Part shown: positions 10,838 to 21,690 of the stretch, in pieces
Position numbering within the stretch: position 1 is the first letter of the stretch
Layout of the letters: each line of letters begins with the position of its first letter
From: Lymantria dispar
Taxonomy: Eukaryota > Arthropoda > Insecta > Lepidoptera > Erebidae
Direction: 5' to 3'
DNA: 64,000 nt
Assembly: GCA_032191425.1 (NCBI GenBank)
Contig: CM063446.1
Location: 4,030,001 to 4,094,000 of the forward strand
Position numbers and translations under genes: made by a program
The notes under the pieces: model-generated
Database searches by the model: none
What the model saw: only the letters and a program-made list of their open reading frames with translations
Told to the model about the DNA's origin: nothing

Positions 10838-11395
10838 CACGGCGCAGCACACGCTCGAGGAGTGTGCTGCGTGGGAGGGGGAGCGCTGTGAACTCGTCGC
10901 AATTATCGGTGCCGACCTGGCGCTGCCGACCATCGCCAGGGAAATGCTGGTCAGTGTCAGGAACTGGGACGCGGTCGCCACCTTCTGTGAGGCCGTTATC
11001 TCACGGAAGGAGGCAGCGGATCGTGTGACAGTAGAACTCCTATTCGGCGACATGTTCCGCCGCCGGCGATTCGGGCAGCGCAGGCGCGAGTATCTGCGCC
11101 TAATGCCGCCCTAGCCCAGGCCGCGGGTGATCGGACCGGGGAATTGTCCGTCACCCGCGGAGAGGCTGACCGCGTGACGGCGACCAACGTCCCAGGACGT
11201 CGAGAGGTGAGGTTACCCGAAAGGGTATGCCTTCGGGCCGACCACTGACGACAAGTCACATCTGCTCCGGTGGTCGGCCCAACAATGAGGTGACGTGGGT
11301 ACGGGTGGGTTATGTGCCCGCGCGCCGTCCTTTCATCGCCCCGGACGGACCAGGACCGCGCGTGCACTTACCATAGCCCACCAATAAAAAAAAAA
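10838..11395 (+). mobile_element. R1-clade LINE, 5'-truncated (unit 2)
   Basis: Duplicate of 6768-7325; TSD ATAACTGTCATTATA at 10823-10837 and 11396-11410. ORF2 remnant ends at 11112-11114. Confidence 0.9.
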
Positions 11396-11719
11396 ATAAC
11401 TGTCATTATATTAAAGGTTGTGATGGCTGTTCTAATAGTTAATCGTGATCGGGTGCCATTTATAGAAACAGGTGCAGCCATATTATTTTGCATTGTATAG
11501 AAATCTCTGTATAGAAATTTTACAATATATAGAACGCTCTTAAATTAAAATTTGTAAATTGAGACTTTTAGATTTATCCAATTTTGATACCTGTTAGGAG
11601 CTATCGAAAGAGATTTTTTAATTTCGAATCAATAAATAAATAAATACTGAGATTAGCGCGTTTAAACAAACTCTCTATAATTTTTATTACATATCTTATA
11701 TCTTTAAACGAGCAATTCT

Positions 11720-11726
11720 TGTATAT

Positions 11727-11759
<33 letters not shown>

Positions 11760-11796
11760 ATATATATATAATATATATATAATATATAATAATATT
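11720..11796. repeat. AT microsatellite (unit 2)
   Basis: Counterpart of 7650-7739, 13 bp shorter. Confidence 0.9.
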
Positions 11797-12454
11797 ATAA
11801 ATGCGAAAGTAAGGATGTTTGTTTGTTTGTTTGTTTGTAACGCTTTCACGCTTAAACCGCCGAACCGATTTCAAAAATTCTTTCACCAATGGAAAGCTAT
11901 AATATCAGGGAGTAACATAGGCTATATTTTATCCCGGTATTCCCACAGGAACGGGAACTACGCCGCGGGTAAAGCGACTGAAACCGAAGCGAAGCGAGGG
12001 CGGGTTATATATACATATTCAGGATCTCGGAAACGGCTCCAATGATTTTGTTGAAACTTGGCATACTAGAGGTTTCGGGTCCAAAAAATCGATCTAGCTA
12101 GGTTTTATTTATAGAAAATGTTGTTTTGTTCGTGTTTTTAGCAAAACAAACAATAACATTAAATTTAAAAGAATATGAATTCAAATTTCGTTGTTTGTTG
12201 TTGAGTTACGATAGCTCAGATGGGAAGTTGACAGGTTCTAATTTTGATTTTGTTGACATTCAAACAGCGTCGGTTCGAATCTCGGTATTATTATTAATCT
12301 CTTTTTGTAATTTTTTATATATTTTTCATTATTTATTTTTTATTAATATATATCTAAATAAATTCGACAAAAATATTACGAGCGAAGCTCGGTCAACCAG
12401 ATATTTACATTATAATACAGATAAATGATGATGAATTTTAATTTTAAACAAACA
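11797..12454 (+). repeat. Helitron-like copy and composite repeat (unit 2)
   Basis: Duplicate of 7740-8397. It carries the one substitution that I noticed between units (G at 12224). Confidence 0.65.
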
Positions 12455-14105
12455 TAATTCAACCCAAACAATGCTTCACATACGGAGTAGTATTGCAATT
12501 CTAAGAACGTACAGCGCAATAACTTTACAAAGAGAAGAACCGAATGTTGAACCGAATTCATCTTATTCACTTACTAAACTACAAGAAGTAACGTTGTATG
12601 AATAACAGATTCGATAGCATTATTAACACAGCTTCCGCCGCCAGGGTGCCAAAGCAAGTGTCTAATTTAACTGAGGCTAAGTTTGTTCATTAACTTTAAC
12701 AAGATTTTGTACGTTACCCTTTGAGACTCCGTAAGCTAAAATATTACAAGCAGTATTTTTTAAAGGTATATTTTTTTCTTTGGTAATTGCTTTCGGGGTC
12801 TAAAAATTATTCTCACCGAAAGAATGTCTCGAAGAAATGGTTGATAGTGGTGTTATTATAAAGATTAACTTTAAATTAACTTTGTGATTTTATGATTTAT
12901 TCAAATTTGTCTTCAGTTGATTTATTGTTTAAGAGCTCTTTGAAATAATTTAGTTTAATTAATGGATTTCATTTTCTTTAGTTTTGCGCTCGGAATATGA
13001 TAATTGGGCTTCAAAAAAAAAATATATGTACCTATTTTAAAACTTTATTAATAATAATATTGATATTTAGTGTAGAAAACTTTAAAAAAGTTTTTTCAAT
13101 TAGTTATAAACATTTAAAAATTATCAAAATTTGAATAAAAATCACGTGACAATGAACGCACTAAGACTGAGTTGTGACGTCATAATGTTTAAGCTATTTT
13201 ATAACAGTACAGTGTATACAGCTATTACCCATGAGTTGACAATAATATTGGTAATTTACTGCTAAAAACGACTTTTTGTTACTTATATTTAATTATTTAA
13301 CAATGACAGCAGAATTAAATAGATCAAAACATTGTACTTATTTATCTCTGTATAAATTGCAATGAGTGAAAACTAACATTATGACGTCACACGCGTTTAG
13401 ATTTGTTCGGGAGCTGTCGGCGTGTTTTCGTCACTGGATTAAAAAAAAAATATTTTTATTTTGATATAACTTTTGAATTATTGCGAAACATAAATAAAAA
13501 AATAGATTTGTTATAAAACTTAAATATAATCTTTCCATTATTTATAAAAACAAAATTCTAATACCCAATTATCTTGGACTAAGTAGGTATAAAATGTGTC
13601 AACGCCTCTTCTCAACATTGATGACACCATACGGTAAGTGGTTAGTCAATGTCTATAAAACTGGCAATAGCCGTGATGGTAGTAGACGAAATTCAAAACG
13701 GCAAATATGAACATTTGTTGCTATTTTGTTGCCAAATGGACACTTTTATTGCTCAAATCGATTTCTAAATATCGTGATAACTGCTAGTTTCATATAAAAA
13801 TATCAGGGAGCGATAAAAAATATTTTTCATATTCAAGTCACTCGAAAGTTTGTTGCTTATTGCTACATGGTAATTAAGATACGTCCAAGATGATAGATAG
13901 ATGTTTTCTCCGTGTGGTAAATAGGATAAGGATTCAATGGGTTACCCCTTATTTCCGGCGTCTTAAAAATAGGTTGATATATCACCAAGCAAGCAATAAT
14001 GATGTTGCTTTCATAAAATGCATATAAAGTCTCAATAGACTTGATGGGCTGATGCATAAAATTGAAAATCATTGTCTTGGATTGTATTTATTCTTTTAAT
14101 TATAT
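12455..14105. other. Mostly unique AT-rich spacer
   Basis: No gene or familiar repeat is supported. Inside it lies a large imperfect inverted repeat (12999-13573), listed separately. The rest is AT-rich with short frames only. Confidence 0.5.
12999..13573. repeat. Possible 575-bp inverted-repeat element with paired TGACGTCA sites
   Basis: GATAATTGGG (12999-13008) and CCCAATTATC (13564-13573) are exact inverted ends. Nested inside, TGTGACGTCATAATGTT near 13173 and AACATTATGACGTCACA near 13377 form a second exact inverted pair. TGACGTCA is the CRE octamer, but no promoter is implied. It could be an old MITE; I see no second copy and no clean TSD. Confidence 0.4.
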
Positions 14106-14107
14106 TT

Positions 14108-14637
14108 TTATTTTTAAAAGACAACACTGAACTAAGGAAATAATACTTTTATTTCGGGGAACTTCACAAACATATAATTAACGGACACAAATTATATTTA
14201 GACTCAGAATAATATTTTGCAGATCGCAAAAAGTGTTGTCCTTTTTTTTTGTTTTTTTTTTTGGCGTTGGGTTACAGTCGACGCACTCCTCGCTCCACTC
14301 CGTCCGGGGCGACAGAGAGGCGTAAGCACGCACACCCGTAACCCACCCGTGACACGTCGCCTTCGTCGTTAGACCGACCACCGGTGCAGGGTGACTTGTC
14401 GTCAGTGGTCGGCCCGACGGAATACCCCTGAGGAGTACCCTCTCCTCCCCCATACGTCGGTCTTTCCTCGCACGGTCAGCTTCTCGGCGGGTGACGGACT
14501 AATTCCCCGGTCCAGTCACCCGCAGCCCCGGCTAGGGCAAAGTGTTGTCCTGCGTGGGATTCGAACCCGCGACAATGGCATGGTAGATCGGTATCTTAAC
14601 TAATTACTACTATCTTACTACGTCATCTGTGCAGTCG
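14108..14637 (-). repeat. tRNA-derived SINE split by an R1 fragment
   Basis: The tail lies at 14108-14242 (AATAATACTTTTATTTCGGGG, GACACAAATTATATTTAGACTCAG) and the tRNA-like head at 14539-14637 (GTGGGATTCGAACCCGCGAC, ATCTGTGCAGTC on the plus strand). The interruption is an R1-clade fragment. Confidence 0.8.
14243..14538 (-). mobile_element. R1-clade LINE 3'-UTR fragment in a tRNA-SINE
   Basis: Poly(A) seen as T runs, then GGCGTTGGGTTACAGTCGACG, CCGTCCGGGGCGACAGAG, the hairpin arms GACCGACCACC / GTGGTCGGCCC, ending GCCCCGGCTAGGG. TSD AAAGTGTTGTCCT at 14230-14242 and 14539-14551. Its 3' UTR variant (shared with 28132-28392 and 21781-21904) defines a separate subfamily. Confidence 0.85.
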
Positions 14638-14639
14638 TT

Positions 14640-15295
14640 TATTAAACTTTGCGATACATTGCTTTAGTATTATGAGGTCTTATATGACTACACATATTTT
14701 AAAATTTCTTCTAGGTCAATTTTTTATACAAAAGAAGTGCAAAAATATTATGGTGCATAAATTATAACTTAGGGCAAAACTTTTGGAAAATAGCGTGCAA
14801 AAATTTTTGTAGGTACCTACTATTCTTTAAACTTCCCTTAAAGGGCTTACCCAAGATGTCGTCAACTTGTTAACACCAAAAGTTAGGTCTAAAGTGTATA
14901 TTCTGCAACTACACAGCGTGTTTATAAATGCAAAGAAATTGCTGCAAACTTTTTTATATTATTAAAAATATAGAATCACTGAATAATGTTCTTGAGCAAT
15001 TTAGATATATTATTTGTCCAAACTTTTTTATATTGTAAAGATTATAGAATCACAGAATAATGTTCCTAAGCAATTCAAACATATGTTTTTGTAGATACTA
15101 CAAACCATCCAGGGTAATAAATTGTTTAGTCTACTACCCTAGCAGGTCCGAAACGGCAACATCCACGTATTCGGTGAGCCCCTCTCTATGGAAAGGCAAT
15201 GCTTTTCAAACCAGATAAGACTGAGAACAATGACGGACCAAATCTGTTGAGTACGTAGATGGCAGCTTTGCATCGATAATCCACTATAAACTCTA
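14640..15295. other. AT-rich spacer
   Basis: Nothing coding. A short local duplication is visible: TTTTTTATATT followed by ATAGAATCAC(T/A)GAATAATGTTC(T/C) appears near 14950 and again near 15025. Confidence 0.4.
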
Positions 15296-15453
15296 AAGCG
15301 CATATAACATCTATGCGAGAGAAGGAAAACTTGAAATAAAACCCTATACAAACTAGTCTGATCGGCGTGGTATAGTAAGTCAATTACCCTTCCATTATGG
15401 AGGAAGCCCGAGCCCAAAAGCCGGACGTATATGGGCTGAGATGATGATGATGA
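15296..15453 (+). repeat. (ATG)n-tailed SINE-like repeat, 3' part
   Basis: GCATATAACATCTATGCGAG, TGAAATAAAACCCTATACA, GGCGTGGTATAGTA, GCCCGAGCCC, GGGCTGAGATGATGATGATG. The following copy is inverted and starts six bases later. Confidence 0.75.
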
Positions 15454-15458
15454 ATAAT

Positions 15459-15692
15459 CATCATCATTTCAGCTCATATGCGTCCTACTACTGGATTCGA
15501 ATCTGCTCCACACTAAAAAGCTAACTGACCTACGCTAGTCAGACAGATCGGTACAGAGTTTTATTTGGAGTTTTCTTTCTTTTACAGTAATGTATCTTCT
15601 TATTATATCCTTTGCTCGTCTTTTAAGATACTCACGGGCAAGAAATGGGATGGTGAATTGGATTCTTATTCCATCACCACACGGAAAGAACA
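15459..15692 (-). repeat. (ATG)n-tailed SINE-like repeat, inverted neighbour
   Basis: Begins ATCATCATTTCAGCTCATA and runs to the CACCACACGGAA end. With 15296-15453 it forms a tail-to-tail inverted pair able to fold into a long hairpin. Confidence 0.75.
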
Positions 15693-15716
15693 ATAAATCA
15701 TTCTATTCTCGTATCA

Positions 15717-15905
15717 TCATTACAGTTTATATATGTCCCACAGTTGGGCTCGAGCCTGCTCCATAATTGGGAGAGAAATTAACCTTACTATACCATGCAT
15801 AGATGTTATCCATGTATTACAATCCCTTAGTCGACTTTTACGACAGCCACGGTCAAGAAAGGAATGGTGAATTGTATTCTTAGTCCATCGACACACGAAA
15901 AATTT
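15717..15905 (-). repeat. (ATG)n-tailed SINE-like repeat, internally deleted
   Basis: CATCATTACAGTTTATATA, GTTGGGCTCGAGCC, then a deletion that joins TATACCATGC to ATAGATGTTA, then GTCGACTTTTACGACAGCC and ACACACGAAAA. Confidence 0.65.
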
Positions 15906-15909
15906 ATCT

Positions 15910-16630
15910 ATTTGCGTATTCTGCACCACATTTAAAAGATATTTGTGTGAAGGCGGTAATTAATTGAATGTCGTCGTTATTTCCCCTAAAGAGTAGGGAG
16001 TAGTTAAGTCAATTTTCTCACCTGTGAAATAGGAGTTCGTTACATAAATAACAATCTTTGTAGGTACCTTAAAAGTATTGGAGGCGTAAATATTTAATTG
16101 CATTATTTTCACAAAGACATTTGCGGACGGGTCCCTCGTTGCATCGACTTTGTGTACTGGTATAATGCAAGTGAAACTTGTGAAAAATTGTATAAATTCT
16201 TTGTCATAAAATTTGTATTTACCTTTGTAATAGTGTTTTCATTTTAATTAAAATGTACATGGAGCTGGTGTTTTATATATTCTTATTTTAATCTTAACAG
16301 CGTACTGTTTTATCCTATGAGGCGCATAATGCATATTAAGTCCACTATACACACACAGGGCCGCATAAACTGCCGCCTCTGTCCATCCTCATGAGACCAA
16401 CCACTGGTAGCCAATCCTTGACGTTTGTGATCAGCACGGCGAAATATTTTAACATTAACTTATTTTATGTTTGACATTAGTATATATAGTAGTAGTATGT
16501 AATTAAAATGACTTGGAAAGTGATAAATAGTGAAACCGGTAGGAATGCTGTACGGAAGAAGGACTTTAACTTAAAAATTGCTAATACCATATATGTTGTA
16601 CGAAGCATAATATTATGTATATTTTAAGGA
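15910..16630. other. AT-rich spacer
   Basis: No gene seen. A moderately GC patch at 16355-16440 was not recognised. Confidence 0.4.
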
Positions 16631-16634
16631 TTAA

Positions 16635-16800
16635 GAAAAAAATGACTGCTCGCTGAGTTTCTTGCCGGATCTTCTCAGTTTGTGGCCGCGTTCCGATCCG
16701 GTGGTAGATTGTTGTATTGTATTCAAACGTGTAATTTGACAATATGTAAGTGCCCTTAAGGGGCCTATGCAGAATAAATGATTTGATTTGATTTAGTAAG
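16635..16800 (+). repeat. LINE-like 3' end (CCGGATC family), fullest copy
   Basis: GAGTTTCTTGCCGGATCTTC, GCGTTCCGATCCGGTGG, GTAAGTGCCCTTAAGGGGCC, then AAATGATTTGATTTGATTT, a short tandem tail as in CR1/L2-type LINEs. No coding capacity in the part kept. Confidence 0.6.
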
Positions 16801-17038
16801 ACCAGAGACATTAAATTCAGTTGTCCTTAATGGCGATCATATTAAGCCCGCCAATGACTGTAGGTCAATAGACATCTTTTTTATTGGTAGACCAGTAAGC
16901 AACCCGTGTGATAGTAAATGGTAATTTTAGCTTATGGACCCAGCAATTTGCAAAGACTTTGCTTACTCTAAAGGAAGCGTTTGTCCTCCGGTTTTCGCCG
17001 ATGATCATCGAATGAAATACAATAATAAATTATTACTA

Positions 17039-17273
17039 AATTTTTTTTTTTGTGGGTGGGCGGCGGTTGGCGCGCCTCCGCACCACTCCGTCCGGGGCGA
17101 CAGAGAGGCTTAAGCACGCAACTCCCGCGACTCACCCAACAACCACGTCGCCTTCGTCGTTGGGCCGACCACTGGAGCAGCGTTAACTTGTCGTCAGTGG
17201 TCGGCCCGACGGAATACTCCCTATTGGGGTACCCTCCCATCGACCGACGTCCCCCCCTCGGGGAGGACGTCGG
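17039..17273 (-). mobile_element. R1-clade LINE 3'-UTR fragment, 12-bp TSD
   Basis: Poly(A) as T11, GTGGGTGGGCGGCGGTTGG, CCGTCCGGGGCGACAGAG, hairpin arms GGGCCGACCAC / GTGGTCGGCCC. TSD AAATTATTACTA at 17027-17038 and 17274-17285. The 3' UTR variant matches that of the 33408-35585 copy. Confidence 0.85.
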
Positions 17274-17289
17274 AAATTATTACTACATG

Positions 17290-18150
17290 GACATCTCTGT
17301 GATAATAAGCTATTATCTTTTACCAAATAATATCTTTAGTAAACACATTTATTTCCTTATCGTAATTGAGGCATAATTTAACCGGCTTTTATGTTTAATT
17401 CAATATATTTACTCAAACAACTTACTAACAAAATTTATAAAACAGATTTCAAGAGGTCAGTGAGCGTAAAACTGTTTTAAAATTTTGCTTTATTGAAAAT
17501 TTTCTATCTGATCTTATGATGTCGGTCGATCAATCGTGAAATATTGGTTTGATGCAATTTCATAATTATTCTCAGCCATCCACCACATGTTGTTTGGATC
17601 AAGAGTTGCCATTTTTAAATTACTATACCAACCAATAATCAACTTTATTTAAAGCAATATAGAGTTTATTGTAACTTATTGCTGTTCATCCAAAAATTGG
17701 TCTCTGTAAATGGACAATACATCGTACTACGAATTGTTCGAATATTAAAAATCATTCAAGCATTATTGAATTGCTCTTTGCTATTAATTCAGGGTTTGGT
17801 TCTAGGGATAGCGATTATAAAAAATAAAGAAAATAGTCACAACTACTACATAATACTTCTAAAAATGTGCTATAATAATATCTAATACTTTTATTCTTGT
17901 ATATTTTTATATATTCAAAATTTCAGAAGCAACTCCTCAGGAGGTTTTAAGGGCGCTTGATCTTGCTAGGTTTCATTTATAGAAAACCTTGTTCTATCAG
18001 TGTTTTATTGTGTGAATAAGCTACGTGAAATTCAGATCATAGCTCAGAAGTATGTATATAAAATGTGATTAAAGTAAAAGGAAAACAAAGAGGAGGAGAG
18101 ATATAGTTTTTAGTCCTTTATAAAAGCATAGTACATTATTTTTTTATGGC
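17290..18150. other. AT-rich spacer
   Basis: No gene and no repeat recognised with confidence. GATCTTGCTAGGTTTCATTTATAG near 17957 resembles part of the composite repeat at 7961-8390. Confidence 0.4.
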
Positions 18151-18400
18151 ATCATCATTTCAGCTCATATACGTCCCACTATTAGTCTTAAATCTCCTTC
18201 ACAATAGGAGGGAAATAGACCTACTTATACCATGCTTATCAGACATGCCGGTATAGGGTTTCCTTTTGAGTTTTTCATGTCTTACATAGATGTTTTGTGT
18301 ATATTATACCCCATAGTCGTCTTTTACGACATCCTCGTATAGGATAGGTGTTGGTGAGTTTTATTCTGACCAATGTGGTATAGTAGGTTAATTTGTTAAG
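18151..18400 (-). repeat. (ATG)n-tailed SINE-like repeat
   Basis: GCATCATCATTTCAGCTCATA, then ACCATGCTTATCAGACATG, GTCGTCTTTTACGACATCC, GGTTGGTGAG-like end, and a short plus-strand piece (CCAATGTGGTATAGTAGGT) near 18380. It is decayed. Confidence 0.6.
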
Positions 18401-18551
18401 TATATCTTATTCAAATTAATGTCCAGTATCTGAATAACGAACTGAATTCGGTGTTTATTTTTAGTAGGTTATGTTTTTCAGTAAATGAATTTAGATGTTA
18501 AAGGGTAGTTATGGAGTATATTTAGATTAAAATTAAATCAATTAAACCCCT

Positions 18552-18725
18552 TTTTTTTTGGGGGTGAGTTACGGTCGGAGCAGGGTAACTTCACGTCAGT
18601 GGTCGGCCCAACGGCATACCCCCCTTGAGGGGTACCCTCTCATCGACTGACGTCCCCCCCCCGCCCCTCGGGGAGGACGTCGGTCGACAACTCCCCGGTC
18701 CAGTCACCCGCGGCCTCGGCAAAGT
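18552..18725 (-). mobile_element. R1-clade LINE 3'-UTR fragment
   Basis: Poly(A) as T, then a shortened UTR (GGGGGTGAGTTACGGTCGGAG) that has lost the left hairpin arm, CAGTGGTCGGCCCAACGG, ending CCTCGGC. TSD AATTAAACCCCT (18540-18551) and AATTAAACTCCT (18726-18737), one mismatch. Confidence 0.75.
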
Positions 18726-18739
18726 AATTAAACTCCTAC

Positions 18740-19125
18740 TAATTTAAAAATCGTAGAATATAAAATACGAATGAAATGTCTCGCCAAATCTCTTAAAATA
18801 ACAACCAACCCCGTCCACTACTGTGAAGCTTCGCATAAAGTGGCTCCGTTTTCATCGATAATGGTTTTTAAAAGGGACTGTCGGTTGTTTTGGGGAACTT
18901 TAGCGCATTCTTTGTGAACCAATATCGTACTTGTATGGACTTTATCGACATCTGTTTAAAGGAATTGCACTAAATTGGGATGGATGTTTTTTTTAATAAT
19001 TAAACGACAACAATAAGAATTAGGGATAACATTTGGTAAATATTGTGAACTCAGATGAAAGAATAAGGGGTGTAGAAAATAGTGGGTGTGTTGAGGTATT
19101 ATTAAATTTGGAACGAGCTTTTATA
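18740..19125. other. AT-rich spacer
   Basis: Nothing recognised. Confidence 0.4.
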
Positions 19126-19129
19126 CTTG

Positions 19130-19290
19130 ACTGCACAGATGGCTTAGTGGTTAAGATACATACTATGCCAGGGTTCGAATGCCTCACAGGACAATACGCT
19201 GTGTAGACGTAATTTGTGTTCATTAATTATATGTTTGTAAAGTCCCCCAGAATACAAGTATTATTTCCTTTTGAATTTGTGTTAAAAAAT
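19130..19290 (+). repeat. tRNA-derived SINE
   Basis: GACTGCACAGATGGCTTAGTGG, GGGTTCGAATGCC (B-box-like), ATTAATTATATGTTTGTAAAG, TACAAGTATTATTTCC. Pol III boxes are partly decayed. Confidence 0.75.
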
Positions 19291-19379
19291 ATAAGCACGT
19301 TAAGACCGTTTACGATATTCCATAGAGGTCTATTCCAACAGTTATTTTTATAAAATGATTCTTAGATTGTCTGTGGTAA

Positions 19380-19605
19380 CGGTGTAAGCGTACAATTCAC
19401 CGCCTTTTGCCCGTGGGTTTTGCAAAAAACGACCAAGGAATATATTATCCATATAACAACTATGCAAGAGAAGGAAATCTCAAAAAAAAGGAAGCTGTCG
19501 CTCAGGACACCTGGCAGATCTGAAACATCGAAATTATTTTGTACAAGAATATATGTATAAAATAACAGATTAGGGCAGGAACTAATATGGAATAAAAATA
19601 ACGTA
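19380..19605 (+). repeat. SINE-like fragment followed by an unclassified repeat
   Basis: 19380-19480 is a 5' part of the SINE-like family (CACCGCCTTTTGCCCGTGGG). 19488-19605 is the reverse of the right end of the insertion at 4745-5127 (TGTCGCTCAGGACACCTGGC, GAAACATCGAAATTATT), also seen at 39290-39415. Confidence 0.5.
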
Positions 19606-19828
19606 ATATTTTTTGAAGAATAGATTAAGGGCTTATTAGTATTATCACTGTTTATACCATAGTGTCATGAGAAATTATTCGTGTGGCAATAGAGTAAAAA
19701 TAAAATATACAACCTCTTTTCTCGCCCGTGGGTGTCGTAAAAGACGACTAAAGGTTATAATACGCCTATCTATGCAAGAAAAGGAAAACTCGAAACAAAA
19801 CCCTATATCGACCAGCATGGTATAGTAA

Positions 19829-20195
19829 CAGGTGCTTACCGGACATGGGGTCTTCGGTGAGCACAAAATTGAAAGAGGCCTCAGGATGTCATGAGTGTGG
19901 CTCGCTAATCGATGATACGCGCCACACACTGGAAGTATGCCCCGCCTGGGGGCCACAGCGCCACGACGTGTCAAAGGAAATGGGAATAACAGATCTGTCG
20001 TTGCCGATCATCATCTCTAAGATGCTCGGCAGTACCAGCTGCTGGTCGTCGATGGCCTCCTTCTGTGAGGCTGCCATGACAAGGAAGGAGGCCGCGGAGC
20101 GGGTACGCGAGGCGCTTGCGTCCGCTGACTCGCTCCGCCGGCGACGACCAGGGAGGAGGAGACGCCGCTATGCGCTTCTCCTTCCACCGCCCTGA
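19829..20195 (+). pseudogene. ORF2 C-terminal remnant with CCHC knuckle (second R1-clade family)
   Basis: The frame starts QVLTGHGVFGEH, then shifts by one near 19860 and continues ASGCHECGSLIDDTRHTLEV. Cys and His are spaced C-x2-C-x8-H-x4-C, the knuckle found after the reverse transcriptase in R1-clade ORF2. It goes on through MASFCEAAMTRKEAAERV to an Arg-rich end (RRRRPGRRRRRY) and LLLPPP-stop. Both ends of the region align by eye to residues about 950-1075 of the intact ORF2 at 46757-49924. No catalytic domain remains. Confidence 0.8.
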
Positions 20196-20412
20196 ATGAT
20201 GACAGGACGGGGCCAGACGGCCAAGCGTTAGAGTGTTGGGGATAAAATGTTATCAGACGATCTCTCCGGCACCCCGTAAAAGCGCGGAAGGGGCCGCTGT
20301 GGTTTTAGTGGGTATTTCGGTCACTTTTGTGGCCGGCAAGTCCCACACACACTCCTCCATCTGTAACCGGCAGGGGATAGTGCGTAAATGCATTTCCACT
20401 GCGTGAAAAAAA
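19829..20412 (+). mobile_element. R1-clade LINE of a second family, 5'-truncated, 15-bp TSD
   Basis: TSD AGCATGGTATAGTAA at 19814-19828 and 20413-20427; poly(A) A8 at the right. It holds the last part of ORF2 and a 217-bp 3' UTR that differs from the main R1 family (GATGACAGGACGGGGCCAGACGG and onward), so it is a distinct lineage. A fragment of the same family is at 44457-44545. Confidence 0.85.
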
Positions 20413-20504
20413 AGCATGGTATAGTAAGGAAATGTCCCTCCTATTGCGGACGAGGCTCAAGTCCAGCAGTGGCACGTTTGTGATTAAATATGAATGAGAA
20501 TACT

Positions 20505-20950
20505 TATTTATAAGAAAGCTAAGGTTATAATTATGAAAAAATTAAAGGTCAATACAAAAAGAACTAAATGAGCCCCTAAAATTTGTCAAATAGTTTTATT
20601 TAATACGTGCTAAACTTCAATACTCTTAGTAAATCGTTTAATGGTGGTTCTCTTGAAATACAAAAGCTTTGTTTTAAAAATATATTTGAAAGCTTTTCTA
20701 TATTTAAGAGCTTGAGCCTAATGACAACATTTATGGTGACTCGTGAGAATCAGCTTTAAATTTTCTCTGAATTTCTTTTATATAATAGATGTTTTGAGAC
20801 TTATCATTGTGAATTTACATGTCTTAAATGTTTTTGAAACATGGAGTTAAAATAATTTTTTTTGTACTCAAGATGCTATTACGCCGCATGTAGAGAACGA
20901 AAGTAACTCAATTCAAAATTTCCAGAAATTATGTTAAGTGTACGGAACAA
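20505..20950. other. AT-rich spacer
   Basis: No feature supported. Confidence 0.4.
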
Positions 20951-20954
20951 TTGT

Positions 20955-21395
20955 AAATAAAACTACTTTACGGATTTTATCGCGTTTGATTTGATGCTTG
21001 ATTGATTGATTTCGAACACTTTGCAGCGTTCATGGTCACGGGCGGACTGAGAAATCAAGATTTAATAACTAATTTCTGTAGCGGGAAGATAATTATAAAT
21101 TTCCCGGATTTTTTTTTTGAGGTGGGCTATGGTCAGTGCATCCGCCGAGTCGTACCCCGTAAAGCACGTCGTCTTCGTCGTTGGGCCGACCACTGGTGCA
21201 GAGTTCCTTGACTTCAGTGGTCGACCTGACAGAATACCCCGACGGTGTACCCTCTCCCATCGACGTCCCCCCGGGACGCCGATCGCCATCGCGAGGTTAA
21301 CCTCTCCGCGGGTGCCAGATTGAATCCCCGGTCCGATCACCCGCGCTAAAAATATCTGTAATAACGATGGCTTGTTGGACGTGAGACATTTCTTA
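20955..21395 (+). repeat. Hairpin MITE-like repeat interrupted by an R1 fragment
   Basis: AAATAAAACTACTTTACGG at 20955, GATTTCGAACACTTTGCAGC, GGTCACGGGCGGACTGAG, GATAATTATAAAT, then the R1 fragment, then ATCTGTAATAACGATGGCTTG. The right inverted arm is not present. Confidence 0.55.
21106..21345 (-). mobile_element. R1-clade LINE 3'-UTR fragment
   Basis: T run, GGTGGGCTATGGTCAGTGC, hairpin-arm words GGGCCGACCAC / GTGGTCGACCTGAC, GGTCCGATCACCCGCG. No clean TSD could be read; the flanks (ATAAATTT / TAAAAATAT) are AT-rich. Confidence 0.7.
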
Positions 21396-21690
21396 TAGTA
21401 GGCCAATTTCCAAAAAAGATGAGAATAAAAGAAATCGGATATTAATCTATCATCAGTTCTCAAAGGCATTTAACTCGACCTATAGGAATAGGTTCCACTA
21501 TCAGGCTCAGACTTCATTCATAATAGGAAGGGCATTGGCCTACTATTCCACGCTGGTCAGACGTGTTGGGATAATTTTAGAGTTTTTCTATTCTTGCATC
21601 GATTTTAACTTCATATATTACTTTAAATACATCCTTGAGCAAGAGAGGGGGTGGCTAAGTGTATTCTTACTCCGTAACCACACGTATAGG

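Larger units (their letters stand above)
8399..12454. repeat. Tandem segmental duplication, unit 2
   Basis: Second copy of 4329-8398. It begins ATCTTTAACACC right after AAACAAACAA and ends at AAACAAACA (12454), after which the sequence diverges from unit 1 into unique DNA. Every element of unit 1 is repeated in the same order. Confidence 0.9.
19690..20500 (+). repeat. (ATG)n-tailed SINE-like repeat split by a second R1-clade family
   Basis: The left part (19690-19828) ends AGCATGGTATAGTAA and the right part resumes with the same word at 20413. The right part has lost its ATG tail (GATTAAATATGAATGA). Confidence 0.7.

Noticed and set aside
13170..13395. Functional CRE promoter
   Set aside because: The TGACGTCA pair is real but there is no gene, TATA context or conservation evidence; kept only as an inverted repeat.
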